A stretch of DNA of 64,000 nt from CAZLCC01 sp964570845 (GCA_964570845.1 CAZMZB010000002.1:1-64000); one strand, 5' to 3'; shown: positions 31,992 to 41,242, counted from the stretch's first letter. Notes: generated by a model from the sequence alone, not told the origin. Translations and numbers: made by a program.

Positions 31992-33002
31992 TTACATGCT
32001 CACAGCAATACGCTCAATTTGCTGGCTGGTGAGTGGTGCGTTACTACTCTTTAATACATGAAGTACACCGCCATTCACCCACACAGCCTTGTTGTCGTAG
32101 GTGTAAATAGTAAGACCTTGAGTACTACGGATTTGATAGTCATCATTTGAATCATCAGCTACGAAATTATCGAGCGTGGCACGCGAGTCCCATCCGCTGG
32201 TTGTTTGCGTTATGGTGTATTTTTGGTTACCAAAATCAGATTGATATCCCACCTTCACTTCACTATCGTTATATGTTGCGGGGCCAGCCAGTTGATAGCC
32301 TTGCGGTTGATATTCGGGCAGCTTTGCATTGACGCCAGTTTGCATAGCAGCAATTCGTACGGAGAGGTTTGGCATGGCAAGATAGGTCAAATAGCCAGCC
32401 AAAACGAGTAGCGATAAACAGACAGTGATAACGCTTACTGTCCTAAGTCGGCTTGGCGAAACATTTTTTGAGTGAGCTTTGCGCACTTTTTCTATGGTGA
32501 CCCTGGCAGCTGGTGCTTTCTCCATTTGTTCACGAATAAGCTGCTCTTTGATAGTACGTGAGGAAACTGGCTCGCTTGGCTTTTTCTTTGTAACTTCTGC
32601 GGGCTTTTTGGCAGCTTTTTCGATAACCGATTCGGGTGTTTTTTTGGTAGTCGTTTCAGGGTATTTGGCAAATTTTGTAATTTTCGGGCTGCGAGTATAT
32701 GCTTTAGACGAATTGGTAACAGTAATTTTGTGTGCACCGGACGCAGCGGGCTTCTTTAATGCAGTGCGTTTAAGTGTTTTTGAACGCTGTGTTTTGCGAT
32801 GGATCGCTTTTGCTGTCACCCTACCTTTTGTAGGAGCGGTAACATCTTGCACAACTCCTTTTTGGGTAGTATTTATGAGCTTTGTTTTTGAGGGCGAAGC
32901 GCTATTTTTTATAGCGTGATTAGCGCCCTTTTCAGAGATGGCTAAACCAGTTGTCGCGTCATATGTGCGACCGTTGATGACAATTGTGTGTTTTTTACCC
33001 AT
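31992..33002 (-). CDS. DUF4367-like membrane protein with basic N-terminus
   Basis: 336 residues. A long Lys/Thr-rich, probably disordered cytoplasmic region (1-185), one membrane span (about 188-210), and an outside domain resembling DUF4367 (YQPQGYQLAGPATYNDSEVKVGYQ, TQTTSGWDSRATLDNFV, WVNGGVLHVLKSS). Function unknown. GGGGA lies just before the ATG. Same strand as gltX, 22 nt upstream of it. Confidence 0.75.
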   Translation of the reverse strand: MGKKHTIVINGRTYDATTGLAISEKGANHAIKNSASPSKTKLINTTQKGVVQDVTAPTKGRVTAKAIHRKTQRSKTLKRTALKKPAASGAHKITVTNSSKAYTRSPKITKFAKYPETTTKKTPESVIEKAAKKPAEVTKKKPSEPVSSRTIKEQLIREQMEKAPAARVTIEKVRKAHSKNVSPSRLRTVSVITVCLSLLVLAGYLTYLAMPNLSVRIAAMQTGVNAKLPEYQPQGYQLAGPATYNDSEVKVGYQSDFGNQKYTITQTTSGWDSRATLDNFVADDSNDDYQIRSTQGLTIYTYDNKAVWVNGGVLHVLKSSNAPLTSQQIERIAVSM

Positions 33003-33091
33003 ATTCCCCGTACAGTTTTCCTGCTCATGCTTTAATGCGTTACTTCTATCCTAGAAGCATTTTACAAAATACGCAAGATTTTTATATAAAT

Positions 33092-33100
33092 TGATATAAT
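33092..33100 (+). promoter_or_regulatory. Extended -10 of a leaderless promoter
   Basis: TGATATAAT (33092-33100) with the ATG of the PEGA gene 7 nt further on (33108). No good -35 is seen at the expected spacing. Confidence 0.65.
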
Positions 33101-33107
33101 AGACCTC

Positions 33108-34541
33108 ATGCACCACCACTCAAATTCGAAGCGTCAAATCGCTATTCGGTCGTTTACCTATGGGGTGATGACAATGGCAGTCATCTTTACGGCGATTGTT
33201 TGTCTATTTATTGTGCTTGGCTATCAGTTTAATCGGTCGAGCGGTAAGATTGAGCAAGGCAGCTTGCTGCAATTTCGTAGTTTTCCAAACGACGCAAACG
33301 TACTGATTGATAATCAAATACAGAACTTTACTACTCCCGGGAAGAAAAATATTGCGGCTGGCGACCATACGGTAATAATGCAGCGTGAGGGCTATAACGA
33401 TTGGTCGAAAGCGATTCACTTGCGACCCGGAGAGCTAATGTGGCTGAATTATACTCGCTTTGTTCCCAAATCAGTTGTGACGGAAACAGTTAAAGAATTT
33501 GACGCGCTCAATAGTATACTTGCCTCGCCAAATCAACGTTGGATTGCTTTACAGCAAACACCGGCGAGCAAGACATTCGATATCTATGATATGAGCGATG
33601 AAAAGAAGCCCCAGCTGAAGACGATTACACTCCCGAATGATGGCATTATGCCTGAAAAAATCGAAACTGCTGAAATTGTGAGGTGGAATGGGAATAGTCA
33701 ATATTTTCTTGTCATCTATAATAAAGCGACTGCTCCGGAATATGTTGTGATTGATAGGAATGATGGGCAAAAAGCAGTAAATATAACGAAAAAACTAGAT
33801 ATTAAGATTAATGAGGCTTATTTTGCTGATAATAGCGGCAATACGTTGTTTGCTTTAAATGAAGGTGATATTAGAAAAATTAATCTAGATTCAGGCACTA
33901 TCTCCCAGCCACTTGCTTCAGATGTAGTGGACTTCAAGCTTTATAAACCGGGCACAGTTACCTTTAGTGCTACACGTGGTGACGAAAAAATTGTTGGTGT
34001 GCGTAAGAGTGATGACACACAATCAAAGGTCATTAGAACTCTAAAAAGTGTTCAAGCACCAGTAAAAATTGCCAGTGGTAGTTATTTTGGTGATGATTAC
34101 TTGGCTTTATCTAATAATAATGAGGTAGAGATTATTAAAAATCCTGAAAATTCTAAAAAACTATTTGCCAGCTTTGTTTTGAAGGAGCCCGTGCAATGGC
34201 TATTTTTCTCAGATAACGGACGTTTTATTGTGGCGCAGCACGCCAACGAACTTGCAACCTATGATTTAGAATACGATAAAACACAGCACATTAGCCTTAA
34301 AGCAAAACAAGCCCCGACAAAACCGGTCGGTTGGCTTGATGGTTATCACCTTTGGAGTACGTATGATAATCAGCTTATAACGATTGAATTTGATGGTGCT
34401 AATCGTCAGGCTATTACTGATGCGTTGTCTGGGTATGACGTTACATTAAGTTCTAATGGAAAGCGCCTCTTTAGTATCGGGCAAAATAAAGCGACTAAAA
34501 AACCTGTTTTGCAGAGTTCTCAAATGGTCATTGAAGATTAG
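33108..34541 (+). CDS. PEGA-domain, propeller-like surface protein
   Basis: 477 residues. N-terminal membrane anchor (about 20-45), a PEGA domain (QFRSFPNDANVLIDNQ...TPGKKNIAAGDHTVIMQREGYNDWSK), then repeated beta segments like a WD40/TolB-type propeller. PEGA domains occur in surface proteins with unclear roles. Leaderless start. Convergent with the sortase gene; stops are adjacent (34541/34542). Confidence 0.8.
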   Translation: MHHHSNSKRQIAIRSFTYGVMTMAVIFTAIVCLFIVLGYQFNRSSGKIEQGSLLQFRSFPNDANVLIDNQIQNFTTPGKKNIAAGDHTVIMQREGYNDWSKAIHLRPGELMWLNYTRFVPKSVVTETVKEFDALNSILASPNQRWIALQQTPASKTFDIYDMSDEKKPQLKTITLPNDGIMPEKIETAEIVRWNGNSQYFLVIYNKATAPEYVVIDRNDGQKAVNITKKLDIKINEAYFADNSGNTLFALNEGDIRKINLDSGTISQPLASDVVDFKLYKPGTVTFSATRGDEKIVGVRKSDDTQSKVIRTLKSVQAPVKIASGSYFGDDYLALSNNNEVEIIKNPENSKKLFASFVLKEPVQWLFFSDNGRFIVAQHANELATYDLEYDKTQHISLKAKQAPTKPVGWLDGYHLWSTYDNQLITIEFDGANRQAITDALSGYDVTLSSNGKRLFSIGQNKATKKPVLQSSQMVIED

Positions 34542-35885
34542 CTATCTGAACAAACGCTGCAATAAGGTCGGTGAATTACCGGAAATGTCCTGAGGCTTTT
34601 CTTTTGGTGTCTCGGTTGTTTTTGGTTTACCTGCTGTTGTGGGATCCGGACTGATTTGTTTTGCTGATACGATCAAGCGTTTCAAGGCTGTTCCCGGTGG
34701 ATCGCAAGTAATGAGGGTGACCATTGGTACATCTGTATCGACTGCTAATTTATTAACTTCTTTAGGGTCGATTATCTCTTTTGAAGTTACGCTATAAGTG
34801 TATCGTACGCTTTTATAGTGAATATAGAACGTGTCACCCTCACTTAGCTTGCTGAGCTGCACGAAGACAAACTTGTATGCTCCATCATCGAACACGTCAT
34901 TACTGGAATGGCCCAGGATTGGCATATTACCAACTTGACCTGGTTTTGCGTCTGCTCCTGGGATGGGATAATCCACAACTCCCTTTTTTAGCGCTTCCTG
35001 TACGGCGGGTTCGTTGTATGAATCGACATCAAAAACAAGTGGCGCATCAACATTAATCTTGGGAATAATAAGCCGTGGTTCAGGACCAACTTTTACTTCC
35101 GCTGTCGGGTCAATGACGATATTCTGCGGGTTAATATTGCCCGGGCTGATATATGCCTGCACCTGAGCAATCAGCAGGCGGTTATATTGTAGGAATGTAA
35201 ATAGTAGCCCGACACATAACGCGGTGAGGATTGGCATAAAGTGACGACTTTTTCTCACTGCTTTTGCCCGCTCTTGAGCTTTATTTAAGAGTTGATTGCG
35301 AATTTCATTTGTTGGAGTTGCTTTGGTATCTTTGTCGGATGAAATAATGGAAGAAACGTCATTTGGCGTATTTGTTTCAGTATGCTGACTTTTCATTTGG
35401 GCTAGATAATAGTGCTCGTAATACTGCTGATAATATTGTTGCCAAGAGCTATGATAACTCTGCCATTGTTTTGCTGCGGCAGCATAGGCTGCACTGTCAT
35501 CATGTGATTCGTCATGTGCAGACGATTCTCTATCAGAAGCTTGTTTTTCTTCCGTATCGTCGAGAGACGTACCTAGTAACTCTCTACCCTGCCAATCAGG
35601 CTGTGCACTTTTTAAAGATGTATTTTCTGCAGGTCTGCTTTCTTTTCCATGTTCTATTCTCAACTCACCATCCGGAGACTGCATCTCCTCATGATTGTCG
35701 GCATCTTCTACCGCTTCCTTTACTACTTTCTCTGCCTCTTTATTTGGAGGAGCACTCTCGTATGCTTCTTCAATTTTCTTGCGTGCTAAATTTGTCGCCG
35801 CATCACGACCAGCTATGTCATCGATATGCCCATTGCCTGACGAATCGTCAACATGAGTAGAATTTTGTGATGATGTTTTAGGCAT
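34542..35885 (-). CDS. Sortase with long disordered N-terminus
   Basis: 447 residues from ATG 35885; the ORF extends 11 codons to a TTG that lies inside TTGTACAAT, a likely -10. Residues 1-210 are acidic, then Tyr/Gln-rich (QQYYQQYYEHYY), one membrane span follows (about 220-245), then a sortase domain with LGHSS (catalytic His) and TLITCDPPGTALKR (Cys at about 394, Arg at about 403). This fits the class D/E type transpeptidases. It would attach proteins to the wall or to each other; no LPxTG-type substrate is recognised in the window. Confidence 0.85.
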   Translation of the reverse strand: MPKTSSQNSTHVDDSSGNGHIDDIAGRDAATNLARKKIEEAYESAPPNKEAEKVVKEAVEDADNHEEMQSPDGELRIEHGKESRPAENTSLKSAQPDWQGRELLGTSLDDTEEKQASDRESSAHDESHDDSAAYAAAAKQWQSYHSSWQQYYQQYYEHYYLAQMKSQHTETNTPNDVSSIISSDKDTKATPTNEIRNQLLNKAQERAKAVRKSRHFMPILTALCVGLLFTFLQYNRLLIAQVQAYISPGNINPQNIVIDPTAEVKVGPEPRLIIPKINVDAPLVFDVDSYNEPAVQEALKKGVVDYPIPGADAKPGQVGNMPILGHSSNDVFDDGAYKFVFVQLSKLSEGDTFYIHYKSVRYTYSVTSKEIIDPKEVNKLAVDTDVPMVTLITCDPPGTALKRLIVSAKQISPDPTTAGKPKTTETPKEKPQDISGNSPTLLQRLFR

Positions 35886-35954
35886 AAAAATAGATTCCCA
35901 CTTACATTTATTGTACAATTTCTAAGAAGTGATTACCAGATTGCTTATGTTCAC

Positions 35955-36041
35955 GGGCGAGTGGCGGAATTGGTAGACGCGCGGGACTCAAAATCCCGTT
36001 CCTTCACCGGAGTGAGAGTTCGATTCTCTCCTCGCCCACCA
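35955..36041 (+). tRNA. tRNA-Leu(CAA)
   Basis: 87 nt with encoded CCA. Acceptor GGGCGAG/CTCGCCC, anticodon stem CGGGA/TCCCG with loop CTCAAAA giving CAA, a long class II variable arm, T-loop TTCGATT. Confidence 0.95.
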
Positions 36042-36101
36042 AGATTAGACTACAGCTAAAATTGAGCGTCTTTGTGTTGCTCATTTATTTTTTTTGTAAA
36101 A

Positions 36102-36164
36102 GAAAAAAAGCCCGCTGCTTTAAGCGAGGTTCAACCTGATTGTTACCAGGGAACCTCGCTTAAA
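36102..36164 (-). terminator. Rho-independent terminator of the coiled-coil gene
   Basis: GAACCTCGCTTAAA and TTTAAGCGAGGTTC (36119-36132 / 36151-36164) form a perfect 14-bp stem. On the minus strand it is followed by GCAGCGGGC and a run of seven T. It starts 18 nt after the stop at 36182. Confidence 0.9.
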
Positions 36165-36181
36165 GTGCGGACTATTCGGGT

Positions 36182-36790
36182 TTATGCCACCTCCGAGAGC
36201 TCCTCGATTGCCTCGTAGCGGCTATCGAGCTCATCACTCAGCTGCTCGAGGGTGCGTCGATCGTTGCGTAGAGTTGCCGAATTGGTGAGACGCTTGAGGA
36301 TGCTGTTCTCGTTTTCGAGTTCCTGAACTCTTGCTTCGAGTTCCTTTACTTTTGGAGCGAGCTCTTTGACTTCAGTGTCCAGTCGATCACGCTCTGCAGT
36401 GATGCGCGCTTGCTCTGCTTCCTGCTCAGCGATGATGCGCTGTCGCTCGGTCGTCTCCCATTCAGCCTCCTGTTGATCAGCTAGTCGAGTGAGCACGCCG
36501 AGCACGTCCTTCTTGCGCCGCCACGGAAGGTCATTCCATAGAGCGAATGCGACTTCCAAGGATTCGCCCTTCAGACGACATGCCATTCGCAGCAGGCGGT
36601 AGTCCTTGAAACTATCGAGCTCTCCGTCGAGTTCGGCGATCATGGACCTCGAGAGCTCATAGTCACGAGTGGCATCACGAAGTACCTGCACCAGGCAGTT
36701 CTCTCCGCTGCCGTTGAACCAGTCCCATTGCAGCCAGCCGCTGGAAAGCGATCGAGCCGCCTCTCTGTAGTACTGAAAGTTACTACTCAT
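36182..36790 (-). CDS. Coiled-coil protein, GC-rich orphan
   Basis: 202 residues from ATG 36790 (AAGGGAG just upstream). An N-terminal globular helical part with several Trp (about 1-100), then a continuous coiled coil (about 104-200: repeated EAEQARITAERDRLDTEV-like heptads). Clearly higher in GC and with different codon use than adjacent genes, and isolated between its own terminator and a promoter region, like the other orphan units. No family recognised. Confidence 0.65.
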   Translation of the reverse strand: MSSNFQYYREAARSLSSGWLQWDWFNGSGENCLVQVLRDATRDYELSRSMIAELDGELDSFKDYRLLRMACRLKGESLEVAFALWNDLPWRRKKDVLGVLTRLADQQEAEWETTERQRIIAEQEAEQARITAERDRLDTEVKELAPKVKELEARVQELENENSILKRLTNSATLRNDRRTLEQLSDELDSRYEAIEELSEVA

Positions 36791-36859
36791 TACTACTCCC
36801 TTCAAAGTAGAATCAGTGCATCTACACTATACAATAACTGTTAGATAGATGTCAAAAGC

Positions 36860-37651
36860 TTAAACCAGGTGTGATACTGATAGTAGAGAGGCTTCGCAAC
36901 CCAGCTTGCCAAGTCGCATTTTACGGTCATATTCTGGATCAGTTTGAGATATTTTTTCGATAATTTTCTGAAAAATCTCGTCCATCAGCCCATCATTTTT
37001 CTTGATAATTCCGTGTCTTTCCAGGATAAGCTTTTCTTGCACGTCCCTTAAAGAAGCCCCTGAGTCAGCACATATATTTTCAACACCAATTAAGGCAATA
37101 TCTTCATCATAGTATTCATGATGATCTGCATGAGCATTAGTTTTTACCTGTACGGGTATCTCTTCATATGGTGAATAAATTGAAAAAACAGCTATATCAT
37201 ATGCTTTTTTACCATTTTGAAAATCTGCCTTTAGGTTAGATGGTACAGCTAGAATATTTTCATTTTTAGCAAAGTTTCGTAAAAAAAGTGCCAAGACCGT
37301 TAATTCAGACGCTTGCCCTACAAGCTTTGCCTGATGGGTGCGGTTTTCTTGGCTTAAGCTTGACATCAAAATACCATCATACAGTCGTAGTTCATCTAGT
37401 GTGTCAGAAAGTAACCCAACAACAGTAAAATGTGCTTTCTTGGCAGCTTCCAGGAGGCTTACATCAAATGATTCGCCTTCTTTAATAAGATGTCGCAGTC
37501 TGGAGAGAGGTAGAGTGGCGCGTTTTGCTTGTGTGAAATAGGAATTGCTTTTTGCGTATTCCTCTTCTGCTGCATCAAATTCACCATGCTGCCTTCTTCG
37601 ATCGCCGCGTATTTCATATCGTCGATTTCTTATTGTCTCTAATAGAGCCAT
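36860..37651 (-). CDS. Hypothetical, possible PD-(D/E)XK nuclease-fold protein
   Basis: 263 residues. After a helical N-terminus, the segment GQASELTVLALFLRNF...AYDIAVFSIYSPYEEIPVQVKTNAH (about residues 112-180) has the E...D...QVK order of PD-(D/E)XK restriction-like folds. The remainder is not recognised. TATAAT with a TGT extension ends 6 nt before the ATG, so a leaderless mRNA is likely. Nuclease activity is inference from a weak motif. Confidence 0.5.
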   Translation of the reverse strand: MALLETIRNRRYEIRGDRRRQHGEFDAAEEEYAKSNSYFTQAKRATLPLSRLRHLIKEGESFDVSLLEAAKKAHFTVVGLLSDTLDELRLYDGILMSSLSQENRTHQAKLVGQASELTVLALFLRNFAKNENILAVPSNLKADFQNGKKAYDIAVFSIYSPYEEIPVQVKTNAHADHHEYYDEDIALIGVENICADSGASLRDVQEKLILERHGIIKKNDGLMDEIFQKIIEKISQTDPEYDRKMRLGKLGCEASLLSVSHLV

Positions 37652-37689
37652 ATTGTTATTATAACATATATACTCTGTTAGTACAATTA

Positions 37690-38487
37690 TTATGCAATAA
37701 TACTTGCTGTTATAGCTTCAAAAGGTTTACCAGGGTTCCATAGCCAATAACACGCTGCTCTTGTAGCAACCAAACCACGCCAAATTGCCATTGGGTTAGT
37801 CCAGGGTGTTGAACTGACGTTCCCGCTGTTGACTACGAGTAGATTGTCGTTATGCATTACTATGAGGCCGACAGGATACGTTATGGTGAACTTGTGGAGT
37901 GCTTCGACTAAGTTAGTGAGCTGCATATTGAAGGTGAGCAGTTTTGGGTAATACACAGTTTGAAAAAGCTTTTGCAATTGTGCAAATGAAAGCACTAATA
38001 GCGTATTTTCTCTGGAGATAATTTCATTTGAGTTTTGGCGAAGTAAATCAATCGTATCTCTTGTCAAAACAGCAGGTTTATCTGTCTTTTGTAACAGATG
38101 CTCATACAAGATAGCGGTTTCAGAATTTCTTCCCCCGTCACCGATAAAAAGTAGCGCATTCGTCCACTCGGCAGCAGCATATAAATCAGCTTCGCTATCT
38201 TTTGACATGCCACCAGAAGGATTTGTTGGCACAAAAACAGTATCTGTAATGGTAGGTGGGATTGCCTTCTTTAGGGTATCTGGCAGGACCACCCTACACT
38301 CGCCTACACCGATTTTCAATGCTTCACTATAGTTTTCCGCTACTGCGGCAAATCCAAGCTTATTGCCGCCCAGTATCACTAGTTTGCCTGCCTGAGAGCG
38401 CTGCTCCGGCTTACTCCAAGCAATATCAGGAAATAGAGGCTTTTCTATAGTTTGCTTGTGCCAGTAATCATACTGAGCGTTATTCAT
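37690..38487 (-). CDS. NnrD-like (YjeF C-terminal) protein, divergent
   Basis: 265 residues from ATG 38487. Residues about 35-70 (GKLVILGGNKLGFAAVAENYSEALKIGVGECRVVLP) match the start of ADP/ATP-dependent NAD(P)H-hydrate dehydratases, which repair hydrated NAD(P)H. The usual C-terminal GTGDVLAG motif with the catalytic Asp is not visible (the region reads SSTPWTNPMAIWRGLVA), so activity is doubtful. The ATG overlaps the stop of the MTH1-like gene by 8 nt. Last gene of the sanitation operon. Confidence 0.65.
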   Translation of the reverse strand: MNNAQYDYWHKQTIEKPLFPDIAWSKPEQRSQAGKLVILGGNKLGFAAVAENYSEALKIGVGECRVVLPDTLKKAIPPTITDTVFVPTNPSGGMSKDSEADLYAAAEWTNALLFIGDGGRNSETAILYEHLLQKTDKPAVLTRDTIDLLRQNSNEIISRENTLLVLSFAQLQKLFQTVYYPKLLTFNMQLTNLVEALHKFTITYPVGLIVMHNDNLLVVNSGNVSSTPWTNPMAIWRGLVATRAACYWLWNPGKPFEAITASIIA

Positions 38488-38965
38488 GCGGCAGCTTCTC
38501 GACTTCATTTACGTCACGTGTCAGCATATTGTCATGTTTATCAAAAGTGAATTTACCAAACACTTTTTTACCTTGCAGTACCTGCGGCAACCAATATTCA
38601 TCGTCTTGCCACATGTTTTGATAGGGAATATCTTTAAATTTAAACCACTCAGGTTTCATTTCCTCAGTTTCGGTTGGCTCACCCTCCCATTTGTCGCAAA
38701 GATAGGCATGAACATACATATTCCAGCTTGAGTCGTCTTCATTTTTGCCAATAAAATCGTGTTCAGCCACTTTATGGTATGTTTTTGGTGTCACTTCAAT
38801 CTCTTCTTCACACTCTCGCACTAAAGCCTCTTCAATTGTTTCACCGGGGTCGATTTTCCCGCCGACGCCATTAAAGCGATTTGCACCAAAGCCGCGTTTT
38901 TTCATTGCCAGCAAAATCTCATCATTGTTTCTTAAAAATAAGAGGGTGCAAACTTTTTTATTCAT
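38480..38965 (-). CDS. MTH1-like 8-oxo-dGTP diphosphatase (Nudix)
   Basis: 161 residues from ATG 38965. Nudix box GGKIDPGETIEEALVRECEEE. The downstream segment (WFKFKDIPYQNMWQDDEYWLPQVLQGKK, continuing FGKFTFD) closely resembles NUDT1/MTH1, including the Trp and Asp-Asp residues that bind the oxidised purine. Removes 8-oxo-dGTP and related nucleotides. The ATG lies in CATGAATAA overlapping the upstream stop; the same 9-bp junction recurs at its own end. Confidence 0.85.
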   Translation of the reverse strand: MNKKVCTLLFLRNNDEILLAMKKRGFGANRFNGVGGKIDPGETIEEALVRECEEEIEVTPKTYHKVAEHDFIGKNEDDSSWNMYVHAYLCDKWEGEPTETEEMKPEWFKFKDIPYQNMWQDDEYWLPQVLQGKKVFGKFTFDKHDNMLTRDVNEVEKLPHE

Positions 38966-39683
38966 GACCCAATTGTACCAATTCCTTTTCAGCGATTGAT
39001 AGCAACCCTTGCCCAAGATGGACTATCCGTCTTTTTGAAGCCTCAGCGGGAATGGCAGCCTGATCTTTGGAAAGTTCTATGATTTCTCTTGCTGTTTCTT
39101 CATCTTCTCCATCTCTATTTTCAACAATGGGAACTGTAGGATATTTTTGTAGAAGCCACTGTATTGACGCAATAGCCTCACGTAAGCGATTTTCATAATC
39201 ACCACTACCCCTTCTTTCCTTCAAACGTTCCTGCCACTCTTCTCCACTTGTCAATACACCGATAGGAGTAACTTTTTTAAAGCCATACTTTTTAAAGTTA
39301 TCAACGCTGCTTGCTAAAGCAGGCAGGAGAATGTGTGAAGATGGATAGCTATCGAGATCAGTTGCATATATTTTTTCAGGCAAGACAACACCATATTGTA
39401 CAAAATCTTGTTTTTCTATTCTGTTGAGCATAGTTTCCAAAGGTACGTTCGTAATATAGTTGTTAGGATCAGTTTCTCTACCCGGACGATTAGTGATAGT
39501 ACCGGACTCTGAAAACTGACTGTCAAGTTCAAGTATTTTTTTGATCAAATGAGACTTACCGATTGCCGTCGGGCCAATGAGTAGTGTAATAGAAATATCT
39601 CCTAACCTTTCTCGAATGTCGGGACGAGGTCTATATTCATCCTGTTGTTTTTCGGCCAGGGCAACTTTATGGAGTTTATTCAT
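38958..39683 (-). CDS. Guanylate-kinase-like P-loop protein
   Basis: 241 residues. Walker A GPTAIGKSHLIKKI at about residues 37-50, followed by SGTITNRPGRETDPNNYITNVP, which parallels the S-x-TTRxxRxGE-x-G-x-Y segment of guanylate kinases. A long C-terminal part is unlike canonical Gmk, so the substrate is uncertain (nucleotide kinase or other P-loop enzyme). Starts 2 nt after the xth stop; overlaps the MTH1-like start. Confidence 0.65.
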   Translation of the reverse strand: MNKLHKVALAEKQQDEYRPRPDIRERLGDISITLLIGPTAIGKSHLIKKILELDSQFSESGTITNRPGRETDPNNYITNVPLETMLNRIEKQDFVQYGVVLPEKIYATDLDSYPSSHILLPALASSVDNFKKYGFKKVTPIGVLTSGEEWQERLKERRGSGDYENRLREAIASIQWLLQKYPTVPIVENRDGEDEETAREIIELSKDQAAIPAEASKRRIVHLGQGLLSIAEKELVQLGHE

Positions 39684-39685
39684 AT

Positions 39686-40483
39686 CTAAACTTTTAATTC
39701 AATGCTTACCGGGCAATGATCAGAACCCATGACATCAGCATGAATTTTAGCGTTTTTCACCTTATCTTTTAGAGCGCTTGAAACTAAGAAGTAGTCAATC
39801 CGCCAACCAACATTTCGTGCTCGGGCATTTGCCCAATGCGTCCACCATGTATAGTGTTCATTTCCTTGTGTAAATATGCGGAACGTATCCACAAATCCCG
39901 CATCAAGAAAGTTTTGAAAACCTTCTCGTTCTTCATCTGTAAAACCGTGCTTGCCAATATTTGGCTTTGGATTTGCAAGGTCGTCTTCGGTATGTGCGAC
40001 ATTTAAATCACCGCAAAAGATGACAGGCTTGATTTTTTCTAACGTTTTGCAATGTTCTAAAAAGGCTGGATCCCAGTGCGTATGGCGAAGCTCAAGGCGT
40101 GTTAAGTCGCCCTTGCTGTTTGGTGTATATACCGTCACAACATAAAAATCTTCGTATTCAGCGGTAATAATACGTCCTTCCTTCACGGGATCACCATATT
40201 TATCGGCAATAAGCCCGTATTTTTTTGCAATGTCGTCAGCCAGGTTATTTGCAATGCTAATTGGTTTTTTCTTAGTAAAAATTGCTGTGCCGGAATAGCC
40301 TTTTTTCTCAGCTGAGTTCCAATATTCTTCATAATCCGGTAAATCGATTTCAGCCTGTCCTTGTTGTGCTTTTGTTTCTTGCAAGCACAAAATATCTGGC
40401 TGATGTTCATCCACAAATGGAACAAAAGCGTCTTTCTTGATAATTGCCCGAATTCCGTTCACATTCCACGAATAAATTTTCAT
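39686..40483 (-). CDS. xth: Exodeoxyribonuclease III / AP endonuclease
   Basis: 265 residues from ATG 40483. EEP-fold nuclease of base-excision repair. Motifs: MKIYSWNVNGIRAI, DILCLQETKAQ (metal Glu), VYTPNS, FCGDLNVAH (catalytic Asp/Asn), WRIDYFLVS, and MGSDHCPVSI with the catalytic His. The longer ORF start is rejected because TATAAT (40496-40491) lies 7 nt upstream of ATG 40483. First gene of a four-gene repair/nucleotide-sanitation operon. Confidence 0.94.
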   Translation of the reverse strand: MKIYSWNVNGIRAIIKKDAFVPFVDEHQPDILCLQETKAQQGQAEIDLPDYEEYWNSAEKKGYSGTAIFTKKKPISIANNLADDIAKKYGLIADKYGDPVKEGRIITAEYEDFYVVTVYTPNSKGDLTRLELRHTHWDPAFLEHCKTLEKIKPVIFCGDLNVAHTEDDLANPKPNIGKHGFTDEEREGFQNFLDAGFVDTFRIFTQGNEHYTWWTHWANARARNVGWRIDYFLVSSALKDKVKNAKIHADVMGSDHCPVSIELKV

Positions 40484-40531
40484 TATCTTAATTATAGCGT
40501 GAATTTGATAATCTGCTATGCTATGTAGGAT

Positions 40532-41242
40532 ATGAATTCTCATAAACGTGTTCTCTTGAAGCTTTCGGGTGAGCAGTTGTCGAATAGTCGAGGAACGGGC
40601 ATTGATCCAGAGTTTGTCGGTTGGTTGGCGAGTGAGATTAAAAAAGTAACAGAGGCGGACATTCAGGTGGTGATTATGGTCGGTGGTGGAAACTTTCTTC
40701 GCGGGGCCACATTTGCTGGTGGTGGTATCGAACGCTCAACGGCGGATTATATGGGAATGTTAGCAACAATTATGAATGGTATGGCACTGATGGATATGAT
40801 TGAAAGTCATGGGCAACCGGCACGCCTTCAGACAAACCTCCGCATTCAGCAATTAGCTGAACCATTTATTCGCCGCCGTGCACTTCGTCATCTCGAAAAA
40901 GGACGTGTGGTAATTATTGGCGGTGGCATCGGAAAGCCGTATCTCACCACGGACACAGCGGCGACCTCCATCGCTCTTGAGCTTGATTGTGATGTGATTT
41001 TAAAAGCTACTAAAGTTGATGGTATTTATGATAAAGATCCAAACAAGCATGATGATGCAAGAAAGTTTGACTTCCTCACCTTTCAACAAGCAGTTGAGAA
41101 TGATGGTATCAAAGTGATGGATAAAGCTGCGTTGGGGCTTGCGATGGAACAAAATATTCCAATTGTCGTGTTTGACTTAATGCAAGATGGGAATATTATA
41201 AAAGCCGCGAATGGTGAAACGATTGGGACAAAAGTTGGCTAA
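40532..41242 (+). CDS. pyrH: UMP kinase
   Basis: 236 residues, amino-acid-kinase fold, hexameric. Phosphorylates UMP to UDP. Motifs: RVLLKLSGEQL, VVIMVGGGNFLRG, ERSTADYMGMLATIMNGMAL, GGGIGKPYLTTDTAA, LKATKVDGIYDKDP. Divergent from xth with 48 nt between; a TGCTATGCT extended -10-like sequence lies near 40514. Overlaps the smpB end by 4 nt convergently. Confidence 0.96.
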   Translation: MNSHKRVLLKLSGEQLSNSRGTGIDPEFVGWLASEIKKVTEADIQVVIMVGGGNFLRGATFAGGGIERSTADYMGMLATIMNGMALMDMIESHGQPARLQTNLRIQQLAEPFIRRRALRHLEKGRVVIIGGGIGKPYLTTDTAATSIALELDCDVILKATKVDGIYDKDPNKHDDARKFDFLTFQQAVENDGIKVMDKAALGLAMEQNIPIVVFDLMQDGNIIKAANGETIGTKVG

